Made by a program: the position numbers and the translations under genes. A stretch of 64,000 nt of DNA from Hofstenia miamia (taxonomy: Eukaryota > Xenacoelomorpha > Acoela): positions 2,734,857 through 2,798,856 of the forward strand of contig SCFE01000010.1 in NCBI GenBank assembly GCA_004352715.1, given 5' to 3'. This document shows positions 25,038 to 35,988 of the stretch, piece by piece (position 1 is the first letter of the stretch; each line of letters begins with the position of its first letter). The notes under the pieces were generated by a model. It had not been told where the DNA came from. It saw only the letters and a list, made by a program, of their open reading frames with translations, and searched no databases.

Positions 25038-26393
25038 ATGCTCAGCTTCTCCTTCTATTCTTTTTTTATCTTTTCACTGTTTTTTAATAGCGTCATATGC
25101 GAACTTTACGATAATCCGTATAATCTTCCTTCCGCTAAAGGAACTAACGAGGTTTCAAAGATAAACTGCGTTGGTAGAGCCAGTGGGTTCTATATTGATC
25201 TTTCACTTGAAGGAATTTGCGGACCTCGAATAGTCGAATGCAAAGGAGATATCATAAATGCTGAAACGTATGCTCCGGTGGACCAAATATATGTACCCAC
25301 AAACAGCGGACCAGGCTACCAACTTCTTTCTCTACAGACAAAGGCTAACGAAATCAATAGTATCTGTGGAATAAGCGTTTACTGTTCAAAAGATGAAATG
25401 GCTATTACAATTAGCAAACAACAAATATTCAATCAGACAGATGCAAAGTTACAACTGAATGATAAAACTTGCGAATGTGATTTTCAAAATGATATTTGTG
25501 AACTCAAGACTGCACTTGATGGCTGTGGGATTATAAAAAAGATAGTAGATGGTGATTCAGTTATATTTTATACAAATGTGAAGCGGCATACTGATAGAAC
25601 CGAAGCTCAAAGCTATGTTGAAGAACATGGTGGGAAGGTTACTCGTGAAAAATGTTTCATGGTAACTGCTATCTGCTATTTTGCTGCTAGCGGAAAAGTA
25701 ACAGGGTCATTCCAAACTACTGCTACTCAACAGTTGAGCACAGAAGACACTGCAAATGTAAATTTTGTTATGCAGTTGCAGACTGCTTGGGACACACCGA
25801 GTAACACACTTGTTATTGTGTACACAAACACATATGTATACATCCATATAGCTTTCAGTTCACAAGAGATTCACAGTGATGTTCGAATTCATCTTGTTTC
25901 AGTGTGGGCTACCCAAACAAGCGACCGTAATGGAGCAAACAAATATTATCTACTTCAGGATGGATGTGTAAAGGACAGCACGTATCAAGATGAAACTGCC
26001 GTTGGAGAAGAAACAGATAACACTGGATCATATGTCGAAGCCCGATTTAGATCATTCAGATATTTCAATGACAGGGAAAATTATGTACAGGAGATTTGGT
26101 TGCATGCAAGAGTAGTAGTTTGTTCGCAAAATGATACCACATCTGATTTGTGTAAGAGTGGTTGTAGCAGAAGACGCAGAGCTATTAGTGATGCAAGTGT
26201 TGTTAGCACAATGACTGAATCAGTTGTAAGTCAGCATTTTGTGCTTCGACCGGCTGAAAATAAATTAGCGCGGCCTTGGTTTTCTTCGAATTTCATGTTT
26301 GCTGTTGGTGGAATTTTAGCAACTGTTGCGATTACCTTGGCGATCCTTTCATTTAAACGCAAGCCTACCTACCGAGTAATCGAAGTTGAATAA
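25038..26393 (+). CDS. ZP-domain type I membrane protein, paralogue 2
   Basis: Single-exon frame of 451 codons. The ATG at 25038 is chosen because the frame upstream lacks ATG and the first 24 residues (LSFSFYSFFIFSLFF core) form a good signal peptide. Layout as in paralogue 1: YDNPYNL motif near 27, N-terminal Cys pairs, ZP-N (CGISVYCSKDEMAITIS... REKCFMVTAICYF), ZP-C, RRRR cleavage site at about 378-381, hydrophobic strand SQHFVLRP, transmembrane helix at about 419-439 and a short basic tail ending VIEVE. N-glycosylation sequons include NQT and NDT. It shares most of its sequence with the gene at 35,989, and differences concentrate in the first 190 residues. An ATG at 24985 opens an overlapping frame in another phase, which could act as an upstream ORF if transcribed. 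Expected role: secreted, cleaved, matrix-forming protein; specific function unknown. Confidence 0.9.
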   Translation: MLSFSFYSFFIFSLFFNSVICELYDNPYNLPSAKGTNEVSKINCVGRASGFYIDLSLEGICGPRIVECKGDIINAETYAPVDQIYVPTNSGPGYQLLSLQTKANEINSICGISVYCSKDEMAITISKQQIFNQTDAKLQLNDKTCECDFQNDICELKTALDGCGIIKKIVDGDSVIFYTNVKRHTDRTEAQSYVEEHGGKVTREKCFMVTAICYFAASGKVTGSFQTTATQQLSTEDTANVNFVMQLQTAWDTPSNTLVIVYTNTYVYIHIAFSSQEIHSDVRIHLVSVWATQTSDRNGANKYYLLQDGCVKDSTYQDETAVGEETDNTGSYVEARFRSFRYFNDRENYVQEIWLHARVVVCSQNDTTSDLCKSGCSRRRRAISDASVVSTMTESVVSQHFVLRPAENKLARPWFSSNFMFAVGGILATVAITLAILSFKRKPTYRVIEVE

Positions 26394-26481
26394 TCATTTT
26401 AATTTGGACAAACGTTTGTAAATATGCAATCACTTAAATATATTGTCTTCAGCAGTGCATTAGCTGTTGCAAAATGTAATT

Positions 26482-26487
26482 AATAAA
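26482..26487 (+). promoter_or_regulatory. Polyadenylation signal of ZP paralogue 2
   Basis: AATAAA about 90 bp after the stop codon, in a 3' flank conserved with paralogue 3. Confidence 0.6.
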
Positions 26488-26519
26488 ATTCTCTTTAAAT
26501 GTATTTTATTTTAATTGTC

Positions 26520-27110
26520 AGAATAGTGTTAAGCATATTATTTCAAGAGTTTGAACGCACAAATCATGGATCTCTTGTGCTATGCTACATACACCCATGC
26601 ACAAATGTTTTGTTGATAAATAGTATTCACACTTATTTAATAAATTTAGTTGAAAATGTACTTTAGATCATTAGGTACATATAAAACCTTCAGTTAAAAT
26701 TATATTTGAAAGTTAACTCTAAGCATGAAACATGTTTTTTCAGAACAAATGCTAGGTAAATTACAATTAGTAATTTTTACATATTTGAATCATATACATT
26801 AAAAGTATTTGAGCACATTCGAAAACACACAAATAATTTACTGGTAGTCAAAAAACTTTCTAGGAAATTATAAAATCTCTCAAAATGATTGGACTTTCTC
26901 AAATTTAAATTTGATTCTCTGCATGTAGTTAAAATTGGAATCGACCCTAACCTAAAAAATGGGGAATGTATTGTCGGCAATATCTAATAACTGCCAGCCG
27001 GTATTTCCGTTAAAATTGTAATTGCATTAGTCGAATTTAGATATTTGCATATTGTGATACAGCAAGGAGTTATTTAGAGCTCCTTGGATACAGCTAAAAT
27101 TGCACAACGC
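26520..27110. other. Non-coding stretch downstream of ZP gene 2
   Basis: No coding or repeat signal recognised. A minus-strand frame at 26777-26980 has no known domain. Confidence 0.4.
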
Positions 27111-27115
27111 AAGTC

Positions 27116-27487
27116 TCAAGCAGTAAGGGTGATTAATTGATTGATAATTGATGATTGACCGAAGTTTTATTAATTGACGCCGACCGAACATTTTTTACTA
27201 ACCGAATCAATTATCAATTTGTGTATAGTCAATATAAGTGCCGAAAACAAGCAAAATGTTTCTTAATAAAATTTCCTTACATTACGGAAAAATTAGCGAA
27301 ATAATATATTCTTTTCACTTACGCGTCGGGAAAATCTGAATCCAGAAACATTTCGTGAACTCATTTTTCTCCGAAGTTGTTTTAAATAAAATTGACTCTA
27401 TTATTAAAAACATTTTCTTGTTTTTTGTTCATTATCGATAATTGACCTATCTTTAAATTTTACTAATCGCACAGCCTTATCAAGCAG
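27116..27487. mobile_element. hAT-type miniature element with perfect 8-bp target duplication
   Basis: The element (27124-27479, 356 bp) is flanked on both sides by tcaagcag (27116-27123 and 27480-27487). It starts TAAGGGTGATTAATTG and ends CTAATCGCACAGCCTTA, giving short TAAGG-type inverted termini. The interior has repeated 'gataattga' and 'gaccgaa' motifs. It is non-coding. The exact 8-bp duplication makes transposition the best explanation. Confidence 0.8.
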
Positions 27488-27664
27488 ATATTTACATCGT
27501 ATTTATTGCATAAAAAATCATTAAAATATTTATTATATTTGGTTTTAACTGATTCTTGAAAAAATAATTATTTTGATTTAATCCATATCGTTTAGAGGGT
27601 TTGGCTTAAATTTTGCCAGAATGTTAATGAATAAATGTGTTTTATACTTAATAAAATTTCAATT

Positions 27665-27695
27665 ACAAATATATATATATATATATATATATATT
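27665..27695. repeat. (TA)n microsatellite
   Basis: Alternating TA tract immediately left of a small inverted-repeat element. Confidence 0.95.
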
Positions 27696-27708
27696 ACTTT
27701 AGAAATTC

Positions 27709-27813
27709 CGCCGCACACTGCCGTTAAGGCTAAGTTAAGGTTGCCTTAACGACAGTGTGCGACGGGATTAGTTGAACCTAAACTTAGCAATTAACTTAAC
27801 GGCAGTGTGCGAT
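27709..27813. mobile_element. Roughly 100-bp palindromic MITE-like element
   Basis: CGCACACTGCCGTTAAG (27712-27728) occurs inverted at 27745-27761 with one mismatch and again perfectly inverted at 27795-27811. The outer pair defines a tiny element and the middle copy gives it an internal hairpin. It is non-coding. No target duplication could be defined. Confidence 0.6.
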
Positions 27814-28103
27814 GTGGGTAAAGAAGAAGTATAAAATGATACTAAATTGTTAAGGAATGTATTAACCAATTGCGACTATGTGATATATTTTGGATAATTT
27901 AAATTAATAGAAAATTTTCACTGTACATAATTTTATAATAGATACTAGCACTAAATACTATGGCAGGAAGTATTGTATACGATGTAAAAATATTTTTCTA
28001 TTGTCTTAAACTCATACAAAATACATTAAGCCACTATTCTTACTGTTCAATATCATAAATTTCGGAAAATCAAGTGTTCTGTTCTTTAAAGGTTAGTTAG
28101 CGC

Positions 28104-28106
<3 letters not shown>

Positions 28107-28137
<31 letters not shown>
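28107..28137. repeat. (TA)n microsatellite
   Basis: Alternating TA tract in non-coding DNA. Confidence 0.95.
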
Positions 28138-28138
<1 letters not shown>

Positions 28139-28784
28139 CAATCTCTCCTATCAAATGATGATTAACATCAGTCACTTCCAGATGTGGTAAACGTAGACAT
28201 CAATTGCTATTACTTAATGTCTTAGAACTTTCTCAACTCGTCCCAAAAATTTGATACGCCAAGCCACAATTTCAGTTAAATACATGTGTAATTCCAATAT
28301 TGAATATACTTTGAGGAAAAACTGTATGCCTTACTTATCACTATGGCACTAAACAACTATCATTTGAGATTTACTTTGACATTGATAGACTTATTTTTTT
28401 TCAAAAACTCGCCCTTCTGGAAATATCCGATATCTCAAATTAGAAAAAAGCACTCAAAAAATATTTTAATACTCAGAGAAGTGTAAAATCAGCAATACAA
28501 TAATTTTTTATTTAATTTTTATTGTGGCTTTCTATAATATTTCAAATTGAATCTTTATTGTTGGGATTCTCTGTAAATCATGTTTGGTGGTACACAAAAT
28601 ATTTCAAAAATGAACAACTCTCCCAAATATTTCGATATGTGGAATTTTGTCCCGGACCCATCTGATACCTTGCCGTTCAAAATGCTAAAAATAAGAAAAA
28701 ATAAGAAAAAACCAGAAAAAATCAAAATAATCCATCAACTTCTCAAAAACTAAAAATATATACTGAAGTCCTAGTACTGCAAAA

Positions 28785-28900
28785 GATTTTTAGGGTAGTG
28801 CCGGTGCCGTACCGTACCGTTAACGGTATCGCATTTTTTAGTCTGGTATCGTACCAACGGGAATGGTAGCCAGACAGTACCGATGCCGCAGACCTTTGGT
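28785..28900. repeat. GC-richer block of ggtaccg/cggtacc motifs, transposon-end-like
   Basis: Repeated 'ccgtaccgtaccgttaacggta' and inverted 'ggtatcgtaccaacggg' motifs stand out from the AT-rich surroundings. They resemble the subterminal repeats of hAT elements, and a hAT coding remnant lies 0.8 kb downstream. The boundaries are not defined. Confidence 0.4.
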
Positions 28901-29120
28901 ACCAATCTTGAAAAACCTCCCTGCTTTGAAATACAGTAGTAATTGAATCGTTTCATGCAACGAATTTTTTTTGTAACAATTGTTGAGAAAAGCAAAAATA
29001 AATTTGAGGTTGAAGACAATTGGGCTAATTTATCTTATCTTGATGAAATTATGAGAATTTGCTTACTGTTATTGACAAAGTAATTCCTGAAATTTAATCA
29101 AAATTTGAAATGTTCAGAAC

Positions 29121-29474
29121 CAACGATACAGAGATGTAAGAGGGCCGGATATTTGCGGCCCTAACCTTTTAATGGTTAGGTCTTATATTAGCTCTAAGCA
29201 ATATTTTTCTGCCCTAAATCGGAAGAATACATTTCTATTATTAAAAAATAATAATTTACAAAATAGGCATACTTTTAAAACTTAAATTACAAATTATCAA
29301 AGAAGTTGAAAACATTTCGAACTGTAGGCACTTTTCAAAAATTCAATAGCTTTACCCGAATCCTGATCCATCTGATATTTCTCGACCTTTTCTGAAATGT
29401 TGTGTCTAAATTGGCCCCTATTTTTATAAAATCTGATTCTAAGAGGCTGGCCCACTTACATCTCTGCAGCGATG
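29121..29474. mobile_element. hAT-type miniature element, family A copy 1
   Basis: The element (29129-29466, 338 bp) starts CAGAGATGTAAGAGGGCCGG and ends CCCACTTACATCTCTG. Flanks caacgata and cagcgatg match at six of eight positions. It is homologous, in inverted orientation, to the element at 49243-49581: shared interior blocks include 'tttgataatttgtaaatt' (reverse complement here) and both ends. No coding capacity. Confidence 0.85.
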
Positions 29475-29639
29475 ATCTTAGCTTGGAAGGTTTGTTCAAT
29501 GGAAATTTTTGTTCTAGGAATTGCTATCTGAACAATGAAGAAATGGAAATAATAAAACTTGAAACAATGCAGCCGAATTTCCTGATGAATAATTGCAATT
29601 GGTAACATTTATTTTTAAGTTTGGTTTCAATGAAGTGTT

Positions 29640-29830
29640 TCCTACACACTTCGGGCTCCTTCGAATATTTCAGACAAGTGTTTCCAGCTGCGAAAGGACT
29701 TTTTCAAAATCAAATTCAATTAAAAACCATTTGTGTACAGCAATTGGACAGAATTAAGTGGCGAACTGACTGAAAAAATATATTTTCTTGAGTTAATTGA
29801 CTAAGATCCAGAAAATATCATTTTGGTAAA
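29640..29830 (+). pseudogene. hAT transposase C-terminal dimerisation-domain remnant
   Basis: The + strand frame at about 29671-29757 reads SVSSCERTFSKSNSIKNHL and then IGQN followed by a stop. This is the hallmark 'S.ER.FS..K.IK..LRS.M' block of the hAT C-terminal dimerisation domain. Recognisable sequence continues for a short distance in shifted frames. The catalytic RNase H-like core is not seen nearby. A family-A miniature inserted just upstream may have split the original element. Confidence 0.7.
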
Positions 29831-30129
29831 TTGTATTATTGTTCTTTGTCGTTATTGAAATAATAAATGTGTTTTGTAGCAAGAAAGTATAGCAGATCGC
29901 TCGGAAGTGAACAGATTATTTTTTTCTTAATAATTATCTTCAAATCTGTTTTTACTGTTTTATTCACCACAAACTTTTACGTTACTTACTAACTGATATG
30001 CCAAACTATATATTGTATTCTCGTAGTATAAGTTATGAAAGTAGTTTAGAAGTTCCTCTTTTTGTTAAAATTCAATGTTTAACTTTAATTTATTCATATT
30101 CATAACAGTATGTTTGTTATAGCATAAGG

Positions 30130-30400
30130 ATGTTTCTATCCAGATGAAATTTTTGCGAACCTAGTGTTTCTCAAGGTAGATTCAGGGTACTTAAGGAAAA
30201 CGAATTTTATTGTCACAAAGATAGTACAACTAATACGTAATACAGTATCTGTCTCTTATACACNNNNNNNNNNNNNNNNNNNNNGTTTCTATCCAGATGA
30301 AATTTTTGCGAACCTAGTGTTTCTCAAGGTAGATTCAGGGTACTTAAGGAAAACGAATTTTATTGTCACAAAGATAGTACAACTAATACGTAATACAGTA
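30130..30400. repeat. Duplicated 118-bp block around a gap, with sequencing-adapter sequence
   Basis: The sequence 'gtttctatccagatgaaatt...' occurs at 30131-30248 and, identically, at 30285-30400. The first copy ends in CTGTCTCTTATACAC (30249-30263), then 21 Ns (30264-30284). That 15-mer is the Tn5/Nextera mosaic-end adapter. The second copy continues into normal sequence, so the first is almost certainly an untrimmed-read artefact. Confidence 0.9.
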
Positions 30401-31213
30401 TTGTGCCTCTTTTACGAACGCCTTTTTACGAAATACTCCTGTAACGAACATAAAATTGAGTTGACAAATTTTTTTGCTTAGGCCTACCGCCTTGTAGGAA
30501 TGCCTTTATAACGAACTATTCTTATTGTGAACATGTTCTTGAAGCCGGATTTCCCCATAGTGCTTAAATAACGAACTTTATTAAAAATATATATACTAAA
30601 ATTACAAATATTGGTATCTTTTGGTTGTTTGATATTTTTGGTAAACATACTATTTAGTAGGTTTCTCTATTTCGGTGTTTTACGATACTTTTCTACAGGT
30701 TTCGATAGTTGCTATAAGATTTGAGGGAATTGTTGAAATCTCTTTGGTAAAATGGGTGTAAACAAGTTTTTGCATTAAACTATATACATGTATTAAAATC
30801 ATTTCAAATTGTAATATAATAAGTTGAGAGACAAATATCACAGGTTTTTTACAGCTTAGAAATTTTTTAAACTTTACTCGTGTTTTTTACTTGAATTTTT
30901 TATTTGTATTTTGGCACAATTTTACTTGTGTATGCCTGTGTTATTTCCTTTCTGTATTATGCCGCCAAAATCACATCAATTGCGTGTGGGTATGCCAGAA
31001 ATCTTTTCATGGCTGCTAACACGAAAGAGCATAGAACGTTTCCAAAGGTTATACAAGAGCATAATATGTAGTGGAAGAAATGCGCTTATAACGAACAAAT
31101 GTCTACGAAATCAGCCCCACTTGGCTTTTTATCGAAATGGTCCTATAACGAAATGCACCTATAATGAACATTTTTCGACATCCTCTTGGATGTTATAGAC
31201 ACATTCTACTGTA
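30394..31213. mobile_element. Pogo/Tigger-like non-autonomous element
   Basis: The left end TACAGTATTGTGCCTC and the right end, whose reverse complement is TACAGTAGAATGTGTC, form inverted termini bounded by TA. Repeated 'ataacgaac' and 'tacgaaat' motifs near both ends are typical of Tigger-type elements. The interior frame at 30911-31198 has no transposase signature, so the element appears non-autonomous or deleted. Confidence 0.6.
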
Positions 31214-31219
31214 TATACA

Positions 31220-32450
31220 GTTTCTCTCATTGCAATGCACTAATAGTACACATAAGAGAACTATTTCACATTCTAAAAAGGCACAAATACTGAATAACTT
31301 GAAATTGAAAGTAACTTACATTCTGTACAAATCAACGCGTCTATATGACTTAAGAAATGTAAATCTGTACAAAAAACGAAAGCTCCAACACTTTGGCAGA
31401 ATTTCCTGCTCTCTTCTCGACACTTGACAAACAAAAACTCTTAATGAATATAAACCACTGTAACTAGGATTTGAAACCTAAAACTCGGATGAATAATGTG
31501 GAGCCGAAGCATAGAAAAACGTCACAGTTCAATTATTATTACAGAAAAATATTAAATTCACAAAAAGAACGTGTGTCATATACATTATTTTTAATCTGCT
31601 GTTTAAAGGATAAAATGATGATGGCGCAAAATGTATAAATATATTAAGAATAGAAGAAATAACTAACAACATCAACTAATAATCAACAATAAAAATACAA
31701 AATATATAATTAAATAGTTGCGAGATTGCACTTTTCTAAGTTTGACATTCTGTTAGGGTTCGATAAAGTTTTTTATGTTACCTTTACGAAAGGTATTGAC
31801 CAATGTATGGCATTGCTGACTTTGGTATGTGCCCAGCCTGTTTTTTAGTAATGTGAACCAACTAGACAATTAAGGATGCCAGTGAATATCCTTTAAACAC
31901 TGTTATATAGCATAGAAGATTCTGATTGGGTTTTTAAATTGCTGCGAGGAACCTTAGTAATAAAAGTACAGTCTTCGTAGGATGCATATGAAGTATCCTC
32001 AGGGTCTACATATAAGCAGTATATGATGCAATAAAAAGACTTTCTTTAATTAAACTTCGCATTTCATCTAAGAGAGCCAAACAAGTGATTCTTTGTCAAA
32101 CTTCTTCACTACAAGTATCATAGAAACAGTACTTTTTCTATACTTAACGATAAAAATTGAGACTGACATGTAACTTTTAGAAAATCATTGCAAGAGGAAA
32201 TCGCATCATTTTTTACGAATGTATCAAAACCCATAGTATCCATTTTTTCTGAACGTCGTTCGTATGAGATTTTGGATGACCTGGGAGTTTGAGGTACAGA
32301 CTTTTCATAAATATTATATAGGTTTGAAAAAGGAGATTCTTACAAAATTGTGATTTTGAGACTTAAAACGATTGTTAGCTAATGGTAAATAGCGTTTTGC
32401 TGCACATGAGATCTAAGTTGTAATCTGGAAAAAGAGTCACTTTAGCATTT
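31220..32450. other. Non-coding stretch, no gene supported
   Basis: Short frames only, none recognised. No repeat structure noted beyond A-rich runs near 31550-31700. Confidence 0.35.
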
Positions 32451-32563
32451 AAAAACATTATGGTTAGAGATTTATATATAGTTTTTTTGTTAAAAAAGTG
32501 TCTACCGTTTGTTGTAACGTAAACAAGAAGCTGGTAGCCCAAAGGCGTATCAAATAGATTTGC

Positions 32564-32746
32564 TTACAAATTAAAAAGGTTTTTTTCCGAGACCTTTTTG
32601 CATACAGCAGTATTTTGAGTAATTTTATTAAAAATTCCCCGAATGACATTCTTCCAAGTTTCTTTCTCGTTAACATCAGTAGGAAAGCAGCGGTATAAAG
32701 TACAATCTTGTTTACAATAACCGCATTTGCAATTGGTGCAGTGCAA
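32564..32746 (-). pseudogene. THAP-like zinc-finger fragment
   Basis: The minus-strand frame has no ATG at its start. It reads CGYCKQDC, then CFPTD, then ETWKNVI and TAVCKKVSEKNLF. The spacing of an early Cys pair, FPxD, W and a late 'VCxxHF...F' resembles the C2CH THAP DNA-binding domain found in P-element-like transposases and their host derivatives. Here the metal-binding His of the last pair is replaced, and no catalytic domain follows. It is probably a relic, and other explanations are possible. Confidence 0.4.
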
Positions 32747-32989
32747 GACCTCGGCCTAAGAAAACCGTCTCCAAAGATTAATTATCAGTTAATATATACC
32801 CTAATATTTCCAATATATTAGAACTTGAAAAGCAGAATAAGTTGAGTAAAAAATATTAAATTTTTTGTGTGAAACTAAATTATATTTTAATTGGTTGTTA
32901 CAATCAATATTTTTTACGATTAGCACAGGAACAATACGTTTTGAGCTGCTGCACTTTACCTAGACTCCCCAATCACCCACGTTGAAATT

Positions 32990-33065
32990 GTCAGGATTCA
33001 AACAGTTTCCCGTCAAGTTGGAAGCAAGCATGCGTGTCTGCTATACCAACAACCACACCGCCTGT
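32990..33065 (-). repeat. Possible tRNA-derived SINE head
   Basis: Read on the minus strand, the sequence has an A-box-like TGGTTGTTGGTA about 35-40 bases before a B-box-like GTTTGAATCC, the spacing of RNA polymerase III internal promoters. The stems of a real tRNA do not pair well, so this would be a degenerate tRNA-derived SINE and not a functional tRNA. No second copy was seen in the window. Confidence 0.3.
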
Positions 33066-33480
33066 CATGAGAGAACTCAGGCCATATCACTACTCCGGTG
33101 CATTAAAGTTTTATAAATCCCTGTTGGCAATGTATATTTACAAACAAATGCCTGATAATCCACGAATCAATATTTTGGAAAATCACTATGTACGCTACTT
33201 CACTTCAAAAATACCGAATCCTGTAACCCTTTGAGCGTCTGATAAGTGGAGGGATAAATAAATCAATTTTCTTTGACGATGTTATGAAGGCAGCTAATGC
33301 TCTTTGCAAATATCGGTGTTGTTGTAAAGATGCATTGTTGTTTACAACATGAAACTATATTGGTCCTAAGCATATTTTACAGCAGCACAGAGAAATCTCT
33401 GTGCAGTAATCATTAGTTTTATTTCTGTGTAATAAACTTTCAGTGACTATCAAATTCTGATCAATGTTGCTTGAGCTCAT

Positions 33481-33655
33481 GCTACACGAAAAAATTTGTC
33501 GGAAATTTTCGTCGTCTGAACGAACAACTTTTGTAGCTGGTTTTGTATGCTACACGAGCAGCATTAGTAATTTAGTTTGTGTTACACAAATGTTGGCAGG
33601 TGTATTCTACATAGTCGATTTTAGTTGACCAACAAATTTGTTTGTTTATTATGCA
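33481..33655. mobile_element. MITE with 'gctacacg' termini, copy 2
   Basis: Starts gctacacgaaaaaatttgtc and contains 'gaacaacttttgtagctggttttgtatgctacacgagcagc', closely following the internal block of the copy at 5769-5948. The right end is more degraded. No coding capacity. Confidence 0.55.
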
Positions 33656-33659
33656 CCTC

Positions 33660-35810
33660 GCCTTACCTTACTATACTTTATAAATGTCCTCGTACACTAC
33701 CGTAAAATTTTTTTAACATCAGGAATTAGGTTTGCTGGAAAGAAATATATTTAAACAACTGAGTGGAGTGATTTTGACTTCTCTGAAATTATAGCAGTTA
33801 TTATTACAAAGCAGAAAAATGACAGTATCTTTGAACAGGAAATGCGTTAACAATTGTTGTAAAAATACTACAAGCATTTTTACAGTGACAATCATTCTTT
33901 TCGACCTTGTTGTTCCCGGAAGCAATTTTTCAAACACAATGACCTGATCAGGATCATGATGTTTAACATTAATTAACTATTGTTTTGATGAGGCCTTACA
34001 AAAATGTTTTCGCATCATACTGTCGAATAAATCATCCCATTTCGTATGGCGGTAGAACTTCACTGTCTCTGGAAGTTTCTTTTGAGTTTCACTAATGACA
34101 TAGCACTCATGTAAACTGATTTGTGTACCAAACACATTTTCACAATTTTCTTCTAAAATTTAGAATCTCAATAGTCAATGAAATATGGTTTTCCTTTTCT
34201 AAAAAAAGTTTGGAACCTTGTATAACACTTAGATTTGCTGGAAGTTCTTTTTATTTGGTAAAAATGTCAACCAAAGATGTTTTCTCTTTTGTAGGCAAAC
34301 ACTAAGATCAATTCAAGTCATAAATTCATCACATGCAGCACTATGACTTAGCGTGGTAAATAAGGTCACATCAGACATTTCACAACATGATGTCTCAAAT
34401 CAATGATTGAAAGACGATTTCCAGTCATTTCTTCCTCATTATTGTCATCTGATGAAGGTCTATCTTGAAAAATTAAAATGTACAGAATCACATGCATCAC
34501 ATTCATCCGAAAACACAGATGTAAGTAATTGCAAAGCATGCAGTTCAGCTTGGTGAAGATGTATTTTTAATTGCACAGATGTTAAATTGACGGTTTTGAC
34601 AGTTCGAGTGTTAAAAATCGAAAAGAACTTTACTTAAAACAACCATCCTTAAACAAGATAGTAATAGTCAAAGGTTGCTAAGAAATTATTGGTGCGGAAT
34701 TAATTTGCCAAGTAATATTGCTTAAATTTTCAATTGAAATACAATTTATTCTTCTTCAACTTCAATTAAATTATTGCAGTAATTGCATTTTTTAAATTAG
34801 TTTGAGCAAAGCTACTGAACCATGTTTAGCAACAATAAAAAAATAAAAGGTAATTCCAATGAAAATTTTGTTCGAGCACCAATTGCTAGAGTTCAGGAAT
34901 AATCAGTTATCTTTTTTCTATACTTTAATGGTTATCATTCTTGCTTAAATTGTACTTAAAACTTTTTATTAGATATATTCATCAACCTGTTCCATGAAAA
35001 ACTTTTCATAATTACAATAACTAATTACATCAGACAACAATCTCCATAAATGAACTCCTTAGACCAAATTACATTGTAGTATTCTAGGATGCTGATAATC
35101 TTTATTGAGTGTATAAAAGAGTTCACCAAATAGAACAGTTCATTTGATTTCTCTGGAAACGTATTTTGAAATAGCTATTCAATAATTTCTTATAGATTAT
35201 TTATTAATTGCAATAATTGTAATGGCTTCGTAAATTCTTTGGAATGTAGTTGCTTGTCTCGGTTATAATTGAACTAATTTTACGGAGTTCGGTCATTTCT
35301 ATTTTATTGTTTACTGTTCAATATTCGGATTAATTAAAGTTTGAGCACATACCGGAAAATAATTATGGAGGTCTAATGCAAACTTTTGTTATGTACTTAA
35401 GTTGCTTTCTCAGGATTTATTTAACACCGATCCCCCGTTAATTTTGTTAGGGTTTACCTCAAGTATAGCGTAATGATCCTTTCCTATTTATCTGAACGTT
35501 TTCAGACGGGGAACGCGATGTCCAGATTTAACTACTTGATTTCAAAAACAAGCTACCGTTCGGATTAACACTAATGGAATCGAAGAAGTTGGAAACTGTT
35601 GTATTATGTCACGTTTCCTTTGTATAGTTAGATAAGAATTGTGAAATAGTTGTTGAGAAGCGCTAATTTTCTCTGAGACGAAAAATAACTTTTACATTAC
35701 CATTTAATTATCTCTTAATGAACAAGCACAATGTGTTCAAAGCCACAGTTGTTGGCAATATCGGAAAATAGCCACAATTTATTATTCTATTTAAATATAC
35801 CAGATGAACG
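33660..35810. other. Non-coding stretch upstream of ZP gene 3
   Basis: Minus-strand frames between 33719 and 34640 give disjointed peptides that might be a very old transposase, but I recognise no motif. The remaining sequence to 35.8 kb shows no gene or repeat. Confidence 0.35.
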
Positions 35811-35988
35811 CAGGTTTCAAACTATATTTTACAATTATTACAATTATTAATCACTAGCGTTGTGTTTACAAAATATCCATCTCATTAGTATTTGTGCACA
35901 TAGCCAAAATTAATTATTCACCTACTGTAATAGCGATGCCAGCTCTAGCTTATTAATTGTTTGATTGTCGAGAGAAACAGTCGTTAAT

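Larger units (their letters stand above)
24860..26515 (+). repeat. Duplication unit A (ZP gene 2 with flanks)
   Basis: Similarity to the unit at about 35815-37462 extends from the 'ttcaaactatattt' motif about 170 bp before the ATG through the coding region to about 120 bp past the stop, including the polyadenylation signal. Beyond these limits the sequences differ. The unit carries no introns. Confidence 0.75.
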
